NCBI GenBank assembly: GCA_001599815.1 | Contig: BCIA01000008.1 | Location: 62,001 to 126,000 of the forward strand | Direction of reading: 5' to 3' | Origin: Furcasterigmium furcatum | Lineage: Eukaryota; Ascomycota; Sordariomycetes; Glomerellales; Plectosphaerellaceae | DNA: 64,000 nt | In this document: positions 12,281 to 22,827 of the stretch, in pieces | Numbering within the stretch: the first letter of the stretch is position 1 | How the letters are laid out: the number at the start of each line of letters is the position of its first letter | Notes under the pieces: generated by a model | Databases searched by the model: none | Told to the model about the DNA's origin: nothing | Seen by the model: the letters and a program-made list of their open reading frames with translations, nothing else | Translations under genes and position numbers: made by a program

Positions 12281-13322
12281 TGTAGCGAGTGGGGAGGAGA
12301 CAGTCGCTGCTCGAACGAAGGAGGGCAGAGACGAGGATGTTGGTGATGTCCGTGGAGGAAGTTGGATGAGGAGGGAGGAGAGAAGAAGACGGGGAGCTCT
12401 GGTGGTGTACTTGTAATGGAGCTCCAGACAGGAACACGAGAAAGGTCAGCGGGCTTCCGCCGGCCGTGTTGTCATGCATGGCCCTGGAAGTGGCGACCGG
12501 GGAGCTCTGGTGCCACCCATCCCGAGGAACTAACGCCCTTGGCCCCTGACCATACGAGATTTCGTCCCCTGACCCCTGGCCGATATCGACAAAGGCAACG
12601 TCATGGACCGCTTCGGGCAAGGCGCCCTCGGGCCGGGAAACAAACGTCCACGGTGATTCGACGGTTGCCCGCTCCACAACCTGTCGTTCCACCTGCAGTG
12701 GAGGCCCCCGGCGGATGAAGGTTCTGGACCGGCCAGAATTAGAACGTCTTTCAGGCACGCGGAGCAGAGTTTGCAGGCGACCGACTGACTCTCGATCGGC
12801 ATGTCTTTCTCGAAGTTTGGGGGTGCTTCGAAATGTCTCAGCAGGCCCATGAGGTCTTTTCCGTGAGTGAAATTAATACACAGTAGCATGAGAGCTTTCC
12901 CGCGACAAAGACTGAAGGTGGTCCACCTGGGGTGCTGGGGAGGAAATACGATGTCCATGTCGTCATGCGTGGGGAGACGACAGCGACTAGCGGCCTGCAT
13001 CCTTGCACTGGTGGTGGAGTGAGGAGACGCCCAGACGGGACACCGGGGAACATAACATGGAGGTCTTCAGATGCAGGTACAACTGCTGACGCAGAGGAGC
13101 ACGCAGACATGGCCGGCTGTGATGTGACGGAACGGTGGCCCCGTGTCTGAGAGACTGTGACTGCTTTACACGTGGTTGGCACACATTCCTCTCGGATCCG
13201 ACCTGCACCGGGAATCGGCTTGACCGTGGACGCTTCTCGTATCAGTGGCTAACAGCTCAGGCTGAACTCAGGCTGAACTCACTCAGAACAAACGAATTGA
13301 ACAGACATGACACCACAGCCCT
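12281..13322. other. Intergenic, no gene seen
   Basis: About 1 kb between two minus-strand genes. It should contain the glucanase promoter next to 12281 and the 3' UTR of the dehydrogenase near 13322. No conserved protein or RNA gene was seen. Confidence 0.6.
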
Positions 13323-14245
13323 TCAGCCAATCTTGATCCCTCCGCCGCTGGCACTCACCACACAGCCCGTGATCCATCGCGCGTCCGGACCGCACAGCAA
13401 GCCGACCACGTCTGCCACGTCGTCCGGCTGCCCAAACCGCGGTATGCTCTGTGTCGGGAAGAACTCGTCCTGGAAGCTCTTCACGGCCTCGGGGCCGCAG
13501 TCGACCACGGCATCCGTCTCGGTCAGCCCGACCGTCACCGCGTTGGCCGTGGTGCCCGCCATGAATGCGTACTGCAGCGCCGGTCAGCCAGACTCCTTCT
13601 TGTCAATAATGTCTCGCATACCTTCTCGTCCTTGCCGCCAAAGGCCTGCGCCCACGTCCGGCACAGCGACTCCCCCGCCGACTTGCCGGCGGCGTACATG
13701 AGCTGCATGCCCCAGGGCTGCCGCGACCGGATGGACGAGATGTAGATGATGCGCCCGTTGGGCTGGAAGAGGCGCCTGCGCACGAACTCCTCGACGATCA
13801 GGACCGGCGTCTGCACGTTGCCGAGCAGGCTGCGCTGGATCTCGGCCGTCGTCATCTCGCCGATGGTGCCCGGCATGGGGTCTCCGGCGCTGCTGACGAA
13901 GATGTCGACACGCCCGCCGAAGGAGGCGGAGACCTCGTCGGCGATGATGCCGGCGCAGTCGGCGGAGAAGATGTCCGCGATGAGGCCTCGGATCTGGAGG
14001 CCTTCCGGTCTGGGCCGGGAGGTCGCCTCGAAGACTTTTCGCGTGACCTCTTCGCTGAGACCCGAGGAGATGGCGGCGACGCCCGCCTCGCCGGTACAGG
14101 TGCCGAGGACTGAGCAGCCGCGGGACGCCAGGTTGAAGGCGATCGCCCGCCCGATTCCGCGGGATGCGCCGCTGATGACGGCGACCTTGCCGAGGAGATC
14201 CAGCTCGCGCGCGCGAGGCGCTTGAGTGCCGGTGCTGTTTGACAT
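13323..14245 (-). CDS. Short-chain dehydrogenase/reductase (FabG-like SDR)
   Basis: Exons 14245-13622 and 13571-13323 (50-bp intron with a GTATGC donor), 290 aa. The Rossmann glycine motif is SGASRGIGRA near residue 27. The usual NNAG becomes SSAG, and the catalytic Tyr-Lys pair is in MYAAGKSAG, preceded by Ser residues in YISSIRS. The end (ASGGGIKIG) matches classical SDRs. Such enzymes reduce or oxidise carbonyl/hydroxyl groups with NAD(P)H; the substrate cannot be told. Another in-frame ATG exists at 14389, but the chosen start gives the normal family length. The intron joins KDEK to YAFMAGTTANAVTVG without disturbing the fold. Confidence 0.9.
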
Positions 14246-15275
14246 GACTGCGATGCTGTTCCGGATTTTGAATCGCTTGATCCTGTGGTCGGAGAGTTGT
14301 CGCAAGTGAGGCTTTTTCAAGTTGGATGATCTGCCGGTGGAGAGGCGGAAGCCAGGGAGCTCGGAGGAGCCAGCTGTGTTGTTGCTCATGGAACGGCGCT
14401 CGCACTAACGCCAATCGGCTCGCCGACGACGCCAGTGACATGACTTCTGCCCACAGTACACAACATGGTCACAGAAAAGATGGCCGCCCTCGAACCATGT
14501 CGACCAGAGTTCAGATTAAGCCTTAGAAACCCGAGATGGCCTCTTGCTCAATTCGAGATAATTCAAGGGCAACCTGTCTGGACGGCCCACCTTTCGAGCG
14601 CCCCAGAGACCAAGGCGACTGACACGGAGGGTTCTGGGGTCGCATGTTGACGACAGCACTCAAAGAACGTAGGCTAAGACCGCTCTCTGTGTACCGAGAA
14701 GTCGCCAATCCAGAGAGAAAGTCCATTAGATTAGGAGCTCATGCCATGAATGAACTCTTGCCAAGTTGCCAGAGAGTTTATTGTTTAAAGAGACTTTGTG
14801 CAATGCCACCAAGTTGCTGAATGGACTCCTTGACTAGACAACCCATAGAAACAGAGGCTTATGCAAACCTGGCTAGGTTCTTGCCTGTAGCTCTTTCAAT
14901 TCTGAGATTGCCGTGTGTTCCGGTACTTTGCATGAGACACTTCAGACACCGCAAAGAGGCAGACGTCCGCGACATACCACCTCGAGGAAGGCGCGGCTTT
15001 GACGGAGCAGGTGACTTCCAGGTTAGTTGAGGCACTCAGGCACCTTCTTTCCTCCCGCTCCTTCCTTCAAGTGTGGTTTCCTTCCCAAATATCAACCGCC
15101 AAAAACTCCCGGAACCAGATATCGCGGTTTTCTGTTCTGCCACGGTCACCCTCAACCCTTCAGAGAGCCATCGCACAGCCACCGGCACTTGAACTCCGAA
15201 CTGGCAGTCAACCGGGTAGCACATCCCCAGATCCCTCTTTTGCTCTCTGCACTCATTCTCGCAGCACCTGCCAAC
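14246..15275. other. Divergent intergenic region
   Basis: About 1 kb between the minus-strand dehydrogenase and the plus-strand MYND gene. It is likely a shared promoter region; a C/T-rich leader precedes the MYND ATG. No gene was recognised. Confidence 0.6.
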
Positions 15276-17193
15276 ATGGACTCCAACCCGACCGACCTCC
15301 GGACGGCCCGGATCGCGATCGACTCCTTGACGCCGGCCAGGCTCGCCGAAGCCCTCCACCTCATCGACTGCAAGCCCAAGCGTTGCAAGCACGAGAGACC
15401 CGCTTACACCAAAGGCAGCGCTGCTTGCCGCCGCATCTTCAGGGACTCCTACAAGTCTGACCGCAACATCCAGGCCCTCTGCATCATGTGCACTGCCCCC
15501 GGCACGCTCCAGTGCGAGCACTGCGAGGAAGCTCGCTACTGCTCCGATGCTTGCAAGCAGCTCGACTGGAAGCATCACGAGCCTCTCTGCAAGTCTTTCA
15601 GGGAAGCTTTCCATGCCGACCATCGCCAGACCCCGAAACAAGTCCGCGTGCTCGTCTATCCCCAGAGCAAGACGACGCCTGAATTCCACTGGGCTCGAGC
15701 CGTTGACAACGATGCGCTGGAAATCGACCGCCCTGCGCTGGCCAAGTACCTGCGTAGAAACACGGACCGCAGGGTCGAGTCCATCAACGGCGGCCTCGGC
15801 CTTGCCAAGCTCGGCCACGGCCTGCACATGCACTTTGCCCCGAGCAGGTTTGACGCAGAGGGCCCCCTCGTCCGTCAGCCCTGCCTCAACAGGTCTATCG
15901 CCGCCCTCGGTCCTCCCGGACATCTGACCCCGATGTACGCCCACGCCATTGTCTTCGCCTTCAAGTCATACACCGGTTTTGACATGAGAAAGCTCGAGGA
16001 CGTGACGTTCCGCGACGCCCGTCACCCTGTTGACTGGCTGCACCAAAGCACCCTCAATCCCGTCATCGTCGATCCTGAGCGCCTCAAAGCTCTCAGGCCG
16101 CCCATGGTCGTCATACCGGCCATCAAGCTCAACAACGTCGCAGATCCCGCCTTGAGCACCCTCAGCGTTTCTCAGGACCAGGTCTTCGAGCAAACCTGGG
16201 CAGCTCTGGATCGCCTGGAGGATTTCCGCCCTTGCTCGACACCCACCTTCGGGTTGCGGTACTGGATCCGTCTCCCCCGACGCCGCCATGTGTACCCCCA
16301 ATCCGCAGAGGAGTACACGTCGTCGTTCCCGGGATTCTATCTGGCTACCTACTTCGAAATCGGCCCGCACGAGACCGAGAAGCAGACGGCAGACTCGCCC
16401 TCCCTGTTCGACTTCACCATGAGGACCTGAGAGCACCCGTCGGTCACCGTCGTGCACTCCTCCGGTGCCGCCATCCCCCTCCCGCACATCCAGGCCTACC
16501 TGGAGTACATGACCATCTGCTGTGACACCCTCAAGGCTTCGGTCGCTGAGAAGACCCCTACCTGGCCGGCCTGGGTCGTGGAGAAACTCGGCGAAACCGG
16601 CATCAAGAAAAAGCTGCAGGGCTTCATGCCCGGCAAGCGCGAGTTCGAGGCCTTCTGGCTCATCTGGAAGGACGTCAACGGCCACGCCGGTCTGGAGAGC
16701 CCCTGGGAATTCGAGGCCCGCCACAAACGCCGCAGTGTCTTCATGGACCCCGATGGGAAGTGGCCCGCCCTCGGAGAGCACGACTAGTACAACTACATCA
16801 CGAGAACCGGGTCATACTGGGAGAATACCCTCATCAAGGCGCGGCTCGCCGGCCACGTCAACGCCGTCCGCGCCGCAGAGCGCGAACGGTACAACGGCGG
16901 CCAGCCCCGCGACTTTGCCCAGCCGACGTAGGAGGACATGTGGATCCGGGACATGATGAGCGGCCAGCCGATGCTCACTGACAGGGCGAGGCCAATGCGG
17001 CACCAGAACCGGAGGGCTATTTCAGCAGCTCGGCCATAATGGACCTGCCCCGCGGGGAGATGGACCAGCTGGAGGAGGCGATGCGGAGGATGAACCCGGA
17101 CGGCGGCCCCATCACGATCGACGATCCGCGAGGAGGCGGCAATTTCGAGATGTCTTTCAGGCGCCTTGACCCTCGCTCGCCTGAGGAGCAGTA
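15276..17193 (+). pseudogene. MYND zinc-finger protein gene with a broken 3' half
   Basis: An intact frame of 384 codons runs from the first ATG at 15276 to TGA at 16428-16430. Residues about 69-106 form a MYND finger (CIMC, CEHC, YCSDAC, then WKHHEPLC), a protein-interaction zinc module. Past the stop, the same frame continues to look coding (PLPHIQAYLEYMTICC; WPAWVVEKLGETGIKKKLQGF) until TAG at 16785-16787, and again until TAG at 16929-16931. The frame then shifts near 16980-16985, and coding-like sequence (EGYFSSSAIMDLPRGEMDQ) runs to TAA at 17191-17193. I could not find introns that remove the stops while keeping phase. The simplest reading is a gene that lost its last third by point mutations; a shorter 384-aa product may still be made. 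Sequencing error or stop readthrough remain alternatives. Confidence 0.7.
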
Positions 17194-17521
17194 AGCCCAG
17201 GTCGCATGGTGGCAACCAGACTGGCTGAAGGGGGTGAGACCTGACCTATGGCGAAGTGACCGAGAACAGGAAGAACATGGTGATTGAGTGAGAAAGGAAT
17301 GGCCGGGTCAGACAGTGTACCTAGTTCAGCGAGTCAGAGTGCTCGTGCTCTGAACACCAACCTGGATATGAATTTCTCAGCCCGCCGCCTTTGCTCCGGA
17401 TGTGAAGTAGCAGGAGATCCATAGGTATGGCGTAGAATTCGACGCTGCGTCCGTTTTGTGGTGCCCCGTCCAATTGGTCATGGGTCGCCTGGACTCAAGC
17501 ACGGCATGATGCCGCCGGTCT
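17194..17521. other. Spacer between two decayed genes
   Basis: About 330 bp between the 3' ends of the broken MYND gene (plus) and the MFS remnant (minus). Nothing recognisable. Confidence 0.55.
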
Positions 17522-18135
17522 TTAAAGGGTATACACGAAGCGCGGCAAATGGTTGCCCATCTTGTTGAGCTCGTCCTCGGTATCCTTCGCGGTGATCTTG
17601 TCCTCCGTCATCCGCACCCTCTTCTTGTTGATCCGGATAAGATGACATCCAGTATGACCGGAGCGACAACGCCCGCACACGCTTCTGCCAGCGAGACCCC
17701 GAAGCCGGTGGGATATTCTGGTGCTTCTCTGCCATGAAAATCGAGATCATGTACGCCAGCCCCAACGCCCGCTTCGCCGGTCGGCGAGGTTGTTGCTCAA
17801 CCAGGAGCTGCTTCCGGGGTTGATTGGATATATCCCGATGTTTAGGATTATGATGGCGAAGTAGCTCGCACCGATATTCTGGGAGATCTTCGGCGCTAAT
17901 GAGGTGACGATGGCATAGCCGATGATGACCGGAAACTGCGGGATCATGACGAAGATACTTCGCCTCTTGAATTTGTCGGACAAACGACCGAAGACGTACG
18001 TGCTGCTAGGACCTGCGGCATACGGCGGAATGGTCATGAGCTGGGCGTTGGAGGAGGTGGGGGCCCATGTTCTTCGTGATCTGCGAGCAGAAGACATAGA
18101 CGTGCCTTCAGGCACTCTCAGGCGGGATCAGATAG
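17522..18135 (-). pseudogene. C-terminal remnant of an allantoate-permease-type MFS transporter
   Basis: Read from right to left on the minus strand, the region keeps the C-terminal half of a Dal5/anion:cation symporter-type carrier in at least three frames. The pieces are a short VFCSQITKNMGP-like piece, LMTIPPYAAGPSSTYVFG, SDKFKRRS, WLSNNLADRR, GLAYMISIF, EAPEYPTGFGVSLA and finally KKRVRMTEDKITAKDTEDEL ending in FVYTL and a stop at 17522. Each piece matches the family order, but single-base shifts interrupt them near 17770, 17735 and 17635. The N-terminal half is absent; repeats begin just upstream (18203). It cannot encode a working carrier. The family assignment is firm from the characteristic C-terminus. 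Confidence 0.82.
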
Positions 18136-18202
18136 GACAGCGGCTTGCGGGGTAACTACTCGCGGGTGCGTAAAGGCAGGAGTAGAAAGCTCACTATTTA
18201 AA

Positions 18203-18600
18203 GCGTCTTGGCTCTGTCGGTTTGATTCCTTGGATTTTGCCCCCTCACCCCTCCCTTTTTTCTCCAGTCACACGTACCATATCGGCGTCTTGAGGGTCCC
18301 AAGAAGCCGAAGACACCAGGACCATGCCCCATCAGTTTATTAATGAAGAGTCTTGACTCTGTCGGTTTAGTTTCTACCCCGCAAGATACTAGGACCAGGC
18401 CCCGTCAGTTTATTAATAAAGAGTCTTGGCCCTATCGGTTTGATTCCTTGGATTTTGTCCCCTTCCCCTCCCTTTTTTTCTCCGGTCACACGTACCACAT
18501 CGGCGTCTTGAGGGTCTCAAGAAGCCGAAGATACCAGACCAGGACCCGTCTATTTATATGAGAGTCTTGGCTCCGTCGGTTTTGTTCCTATCCCGCTCCC
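18203..18600 (+). repeat. Imperfect repeat array upstream of an intact MFS gene
   Basis: A block beginning GTCTTGGCTCTGTCGGTTTG at about 18204 recurs at about 18423 with the same order of features: CCTTGGATTTTG, a C/T-rich run, GTCACACGTACCA, TCGGCGTCTTGAGGGTC, AAGAAGCCGAAGA. Shorter copies of the opening GAGTCTTG-N-TC-N-GTCGGTTT lie at about 18348 and 18562. Three junctions share AGGACC(A)-GCCCC-TCAGTTTATTAAT-like sequence (18318, 18401, 18541). Copies are roughly 80-95% alike. No coding frame or transposase is evident, so the origin is unknown. Confidence 0.8.
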
Positions 18601-18756
18601 CCTCTGTCAATTGGCGCAACTTTCTTTACCTCGGGCTACCGACGTCTGTCGGGAATTGCCGACATGCCCTGGGCCCAGGAATCTCCCCAGTCTGTGGTCT
18701 CTTTATGCGGAGACCCCGCGTTGGACTGTGGAGAAGATCCTTGGCAGAGCCTCGAG

Positions 18757-18764
18757 TATATATA
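18757..18764 (+). promoter_or_regulatory. TATA box of the MFS gene
   Basis: TATATATA in the context GAGTATATATACCC, 117 bp upstream of the MFS ATG at 18881. This is a typical spacing for an inducible fungal promoter. The assignment rests on position and sequence only. Confidence 0.6.
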
Positions 18765-18880
18765 CCCATAGAGAGCAGTGACCGTCAAGTCTTCTTACAA
18801 CCAGAATAACGCACTCCACCTCATGCGCCGCCGTTCTTCCTTCTCATCTGTCATTGCGCTCAAATCCCGTCCGTATCATC

Positions 18881-20690
18881 ATGTCGGACACCAAAGCAGC
18901 CGAAAACCCCGGTGTCTCGGGTGAGAAGTCCGTCGAGCACCAAGAGGAGAGTCTCAAGTTCATCCCCAAGACTACCAACGTCTGCGGCGACATCAACCAC
19001 GTCGCCTCCCTCGGCTTAGAAAACGCCGCCGAACTCGAGAAGATGATCGTGCGCAAGTTGGACATGTGGATGCTTCCGCAGATGTGGATCCTCTACATGT
19101 TCAACTACCTCAATCGCAACAATGTCGCGCAGGCTCGCCTGAGCACTCTCGATAAGGATCTCAACCTCCAAGATGGCGATTACCAGGTACGTCAGGCCTT
19201 CAAATCCCATTGGCCATCCATACGCGCTCTGAAACACGCTTGGCCAAACACTGTCTCTAAGTCCCAGATTCACTGACAAACGTTTAGGTCGCCGTCATGA
19301 TCTTGTCTGTGGGCTACATGATAGGCCAGCTCCCCTCCAACATGCTCATTACAAGAATTCGTCCTTCTGGTATGGTGTTTCCCTAGTTCCGGCTGTCTTG
19401 AGAGTTCGTTTGGCGACATGCAATATTTCCTCGCAGAGCAACCACTAACGCTGGGGATTAATAGTATACTTGTCCAGCTGTGCATTCGTCTGGTCCGGTG
19501 TCTCGTGTGCAACCATCGCCTGTAACAGTGCTGAGGGGCTCTGGGCGGTGCAGTTTGTCCTCGGTATTGTTGAAGCGCCTCTTTTCCCCGGTGTACGTCA
19601 CTCATTCAGCCAAAACCCGCGCCGCATGCTAATCCTTCCGTTCCAGGCTGTCTTCTTGATGTCCTGCTGGTACACGCGGCGGGAGTTTGCCTTGCGAGTC
19701 GCATTCCTGTACTCGGGCCTGGTGCTCGCGCAGGCCTTCTCCGGGCTTATTGCCGCAGGTGTGTTTGCAGGTCTCGAAGGCTCCATGGGCCTTGCGGGGT
19801 GGAAATGGCTTTTTATCATCGAGGCCGTAGGAAGCGCCGTCTGTGCCATCACCGCCTATTTTATCCTACCGAACTACCCGACTTCGACGAGCGGCGGCGC
19901 ATCTTGGTATATGACAGAAGATATGAGGAAGCTTGCTAACGCTCGGATCCTTGATGATCGGGTCGAATTTTCGGACAAGTCTTCCGTGTGGCATGGCTTA
20001 AAGCTCGCCCTAACAGACATCAAGCTCTATCTCTTTATCTTACTTAACTTGTCCATCACATCATCATACGGGTTTAATAACTTTTTCCCTACTATTATTA
20101 ACGGACTTGGTAAGTTCTGGACTCTTATCATCTTCGCTGCGCTTCTGCTGATAATAGAACTACTAGGCTTTGGATCCCGAGTCACTGCCTTACTGATGAC
20201 GGCCCCGCCCTATATTATCGGAACGATCTGTACCTTTTTCAACGCGTGGGATTCCGATCGCCGGCGTGAACGTGGCCTCCATATTATCATACCCCTCTTA
20301 TGCACCGTGGTTGGCTTTATCGTGACCGTTGCGACTGGAAACCCCGTCGTGCGATACACGATGACCTTCCTCTACGCGGCCGGCTGCTTCTCCGCGAATA
20401 CCATGCAATATAGCTGGGCCGTATCGACACTTGGCCAGACGCCGGAGAAGAGGGCAGCCGGCGGCGCTCTTGTTAATATCCTCGGCAACATTGGCAACAT
20501 AATCTCGCCGTATTTCTTCCCGGATCGCGACGCACCGAGATACACGATGGCCATGCTCCTGCAGATGGGTTTTGCGGCCCTAGGTATCTGCCTGGCGGGC
20601 GTCATCAAGTGGCACTTGACGAGGAAGAACAGGATTATGGCTGCCGAAGCGGAGCGTCTAGGTATCGCTTTCAACCCTTTCACAACTTAG
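18881..20690 (+). CDS. MFS transporter, allantoate/nicotinate permease type (ACS family)
   Basis: Five exons: 18881-19186, 19288-19369, 19465-19592, 19647-20109 and 20167-20690; 500 aa. The cytosolic N-terminus leads into KLDMWMLPQMWILYMFNYLNRNNVAQARL. Further family marks are VGYMIGQLPSNMLITRIRPS, the FPGAVFLMSCWYTRREFALR stretch created by splicing, GWKWLFIIEA, and the FGSRVTALLMTAPPY joint across the last intron. Twelve membrane segments are expected. Members import carboxylates, vitamins or ureides by proton symport; the substrate is unknown. Introns (101, 95, 54 and 57 bp) use GTACGT, GTATGG, GTACGT and GTAAGT donors. Codon use is somewhat more AT-rich at third positions than in neighbouring genes. 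Decayed relatives flank it on both sides. A TATA box lies 117 bp upstream. Confidence 0.92.
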
Positions 20691-21032
20691 ATCCCAGTTC
20701 TTCGGCGAGTTCTAAGTCATCTGGGTCGACCGCAAAGCATTAAATAGACTCGGTAAACGAGGCCGAGTCGCAGTAGTCTTGTCGGACTTCAAGTCCGCGT
20801 TCGAGGATGGAAATCTCGCAGGCTGCCAATGAAAGGAGTTTATCTCTCGAACGTTATGATGTAATAGTTTCCACTCCAAAGCACCAGTTTTGACGAATCC
20901 GTGGTGGCGGCGCATGAGGTGTTACGGGCAGCGGGCCGGCGACGGAGTCGGATGTAGAAGCCACGCCAGTCGTAACGACCTGCCTCTCCCGCCGAGCAGT
21001 CGCCTGTCGCAGCCGTCAAGACAGACGTTCCG
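20691..21032. other. Spacer with two short inverted repeats
   Basis: The spacer between the intact MFS gene and the next MFS remnant holds a GACTCGG/CCGAGTC hairpin (20747-20769) and the near-perfect palindrome CGGACTTCAAGTCCG (20783-20797). No coding sequence was recognised. Confidence 0.6.
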
Positions 21033-21399
21033 ATGCGGCAAGCCGAGGAGGATCTCAAGGCACAAGCCGGGGATCATCTACCGCGCCCCGAAGAAATCAT
21101 CGAGCAGCTCGGCGTTCCCAATTGGAGGGATCTCGAGAAGAAGGTCGTCCGCCGCTTGGACAGCCACGTCCATCGCCCTGAACAGCATCCTGGGCCAGAC
21201 CGGAAACGTCATTGCCCCCTTCTTTTTCGTGGAGTCCGACGAGCCCCGCTACCGGCTTGCCTTTATCATGATGTTCATCATGGCCGGCCTCTGTATCGCC
21301 AGCGCCTTGACGCTGAAGTTCTGCCTGTGGCGGGAGAACAAGAAGCTGTATCGGGAGGCAGTTCAGAACGGGACGGCGTACCAACCGTACGTTCAGTAG
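21033..21399 (+). pseudogene. Internally deleted MFS transporter remnant
   Basis: From ATG 21033 the sequence reads as the cytosolic N-terminus of an ACS-family carrier (LGVPNWRDLEKKVVRRLDSH). At about 21165 it jumps, with a frame change, straight to the last transmembrane part (TSIALNSILGQTGNVIAPFF, then ESDEPRYRLAFIMMFIMAGL) and the normal hydrophilic tail, ending at 21399. About 300-350 residues carrying most of the membrane helices are missing. The simplest cause is one internal deletion in a formerly complete gene. The remnant cannot make a working carrier. Confidence 0.85.
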
Positions 21400-22137
21400 C
21401 CTCGTCTCTACCACTTCGATGACCCACGGAGCAGTGGCCACAGTAGGGAGAGTTCCCGGCGCTCTGGCAGTGCGTCTTGGGCCTTTACTGGCCTGTGGCT
21501 GACGCACAACGTCTGTGGCGCCGACACCATCAGTAGGCTGGGTTGCTGATGCAGCGGCTGCGCCATCGACAAGAGTAAAATCATAGTACTCGTTCTGGAG
21601 TAACACAAGCGGACTGGTCCGCCCCTGTGCCGGCCCAGGTGCCACACGGCGGCGCAGTGCATAACAAAGATTTTTTTTTTCTTCCTTCAGTAGTTATCTC
21701 ATGAAACTTTGTATGTTGTCCGAAGAAGAGCCCAAGCAAGGTGAACGAGACATCTTAGTCACTTGAGAATGTCTTGTTCCCACCAGAATCCAGCCATTGT
21801 CGAACGAAGCTTTCATCCTACAGTGGCGGAGCTGGTCCTGACTGAGAGACATTTTCAGCCGAGGTAGGAGTGTACAGTTTTCTCTTTTAAGGAGACTGGA
21901 GTCAGCAGGATTCTCAGCCCGGGTCGTAGATCTATAAAGCTCGAGGGCTCGAGGGCTATTGGCGGCAGGAGAGAAGGAAGATCGCCATCAGCACCAAAAT
22001 CAACATCCTCTCTTCTACACTCTTTCGCACATAAAAGTTGAATCACTCGATACGCGACATTTCAACTCTTTCGCAGGAACCCCACATAGCACCACCTTTC
22101 AAGTCCGCCTCAGAGACTCAACACTCAAACTTCCACC
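21400..22137. other. Intergenic and 5' leader of the small secreted protein gene
   Basis: No gene was recognised between the MFS remnant and the ATG at 22138. A poly-T run lies near 21670. TATAAA at 21933-21938 is followed by an A/C-rich leader typical of a fungal 5' UTR. Confidence 0.6.
21933..21938 (+). promoter_or_regulatory. Probable TATA box of the small secreted protein gene
   Basis: TATAAA in ATCTATAAAGCTC, about 200 bp upstream of the ATG at 22138. That distance would give a 5' UTR of around 170 nt. Judged by motif and position only. Confidence 0.45.
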
Positions 22138-22552
22138 ATGCGCTTCTTTACTATCTTCACGGCTCTTGCCGCTGCCGTCACCGTCCAAGCCGCAAGTCTC
22201 GAGCTTCCACGACGCGACCTCACACGCTTCGCCGCTGATTCAGGACTGCGAACAGCTTGCTTATATCATCCGGGGCGGCCACGATTGGGAGATCGGCGCG
22301 TTCTTCTGCGGCCACAAGCAGATTGCCAGCTTCGGCACGTGCGCGTTCGGGGTCGAGGGCATATATCTCGGCAACTGGCTCGAGCGCGTGCGCATCGGCA
22401 ACGAAGACATCCGGGACCTTACCCGCGACTCCATCGCCAAGTTCGGCAACAGAGAGATGGGCAGGGTTGGCGCCTTGGGCAGCATGAGGTGCCAGGGGTT
22501 CATCCGTGATAACACCCGCAAGACCGCCGTCTGGGGGATCTACCACACATAG
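22138..22552 (+). CDS. Small secreted cysteine-containing protein with a GC-AG intron
   Basis: Exons 22138-22191 and 22244-22552; 120 aa. The first exon encodes a clean signal peptide (MRFFTIFTALAAAVTVQA). The secreted part is in a different frame and starts DCEQLAYIIRGGHDWEIGAFF. The only junction I found that keeps phase and places cleavage after VQA uses the donor GCAAGT, giving a 52-bp GC-AG intron with a branch-like CTGATT and acceptor TTCAG. The 102-aa mature protein has four cysteines (DCEQ, FFCGH, FGTCA, MRCQG), enough for two disulfides. I do not recognise the family. Size, secretion and cysteines fit an effector-like or wall-associated protein, but that is inference. A GTCCAA donor at 22183 would also keep frame but would cut off the signal-peptide end. 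Confidence 0.75.
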
Positions 22553-22827
22553 GTGCCTGCTTATTCAAGCTATATACCCGGGATAGAGTAGGACAGGGCG
22601 CGGGCGTAGCCTTTCGGGATCTTGTGGCAAGGCCGATTCATTTGGTGGTTGAAACAGAGTGTCAGCGACCGACAGCGTCTGCTCTGAGGAATCCTCGATG
22701 GGTACTTTATAATTTATCGGCCAGACTCAGCAATGAGCACTTCGAAGTACTCAACGACTGGAGCGAAGATATGTGAATGCCTTGACATTTTCGAAGTATA
22801 GTCGGCCTTCCTCGGCTGCTATCAGAC

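Noticed and set aside
12281..12758. Upstream extension of the GH17 open frame to 12758
   Set aside because: It would bypass the signal-peptide ATG and the intron, and the added residues match nothing.
15036..15944. 302-codon minus-strand open frame over the MYND gene
   Set aside because: It overlaps the conserved MYND coding strand and has typical antisense composition.
16857..16984. An intron rescuing the third stop and the frameshift of the MYND gene
   Set aside because: Phase-compatible donors (GTCAAC at 16857, GTCCGC at 16866) would delete convincing coding sequence, and the earlier stops would remain.
20783..20820. tRNA-like anticodon stem plus GTTCGAGG
   Set aside because: No acceptor stem or D arm can be paired around it; the palindrome alone explains the resemblance.
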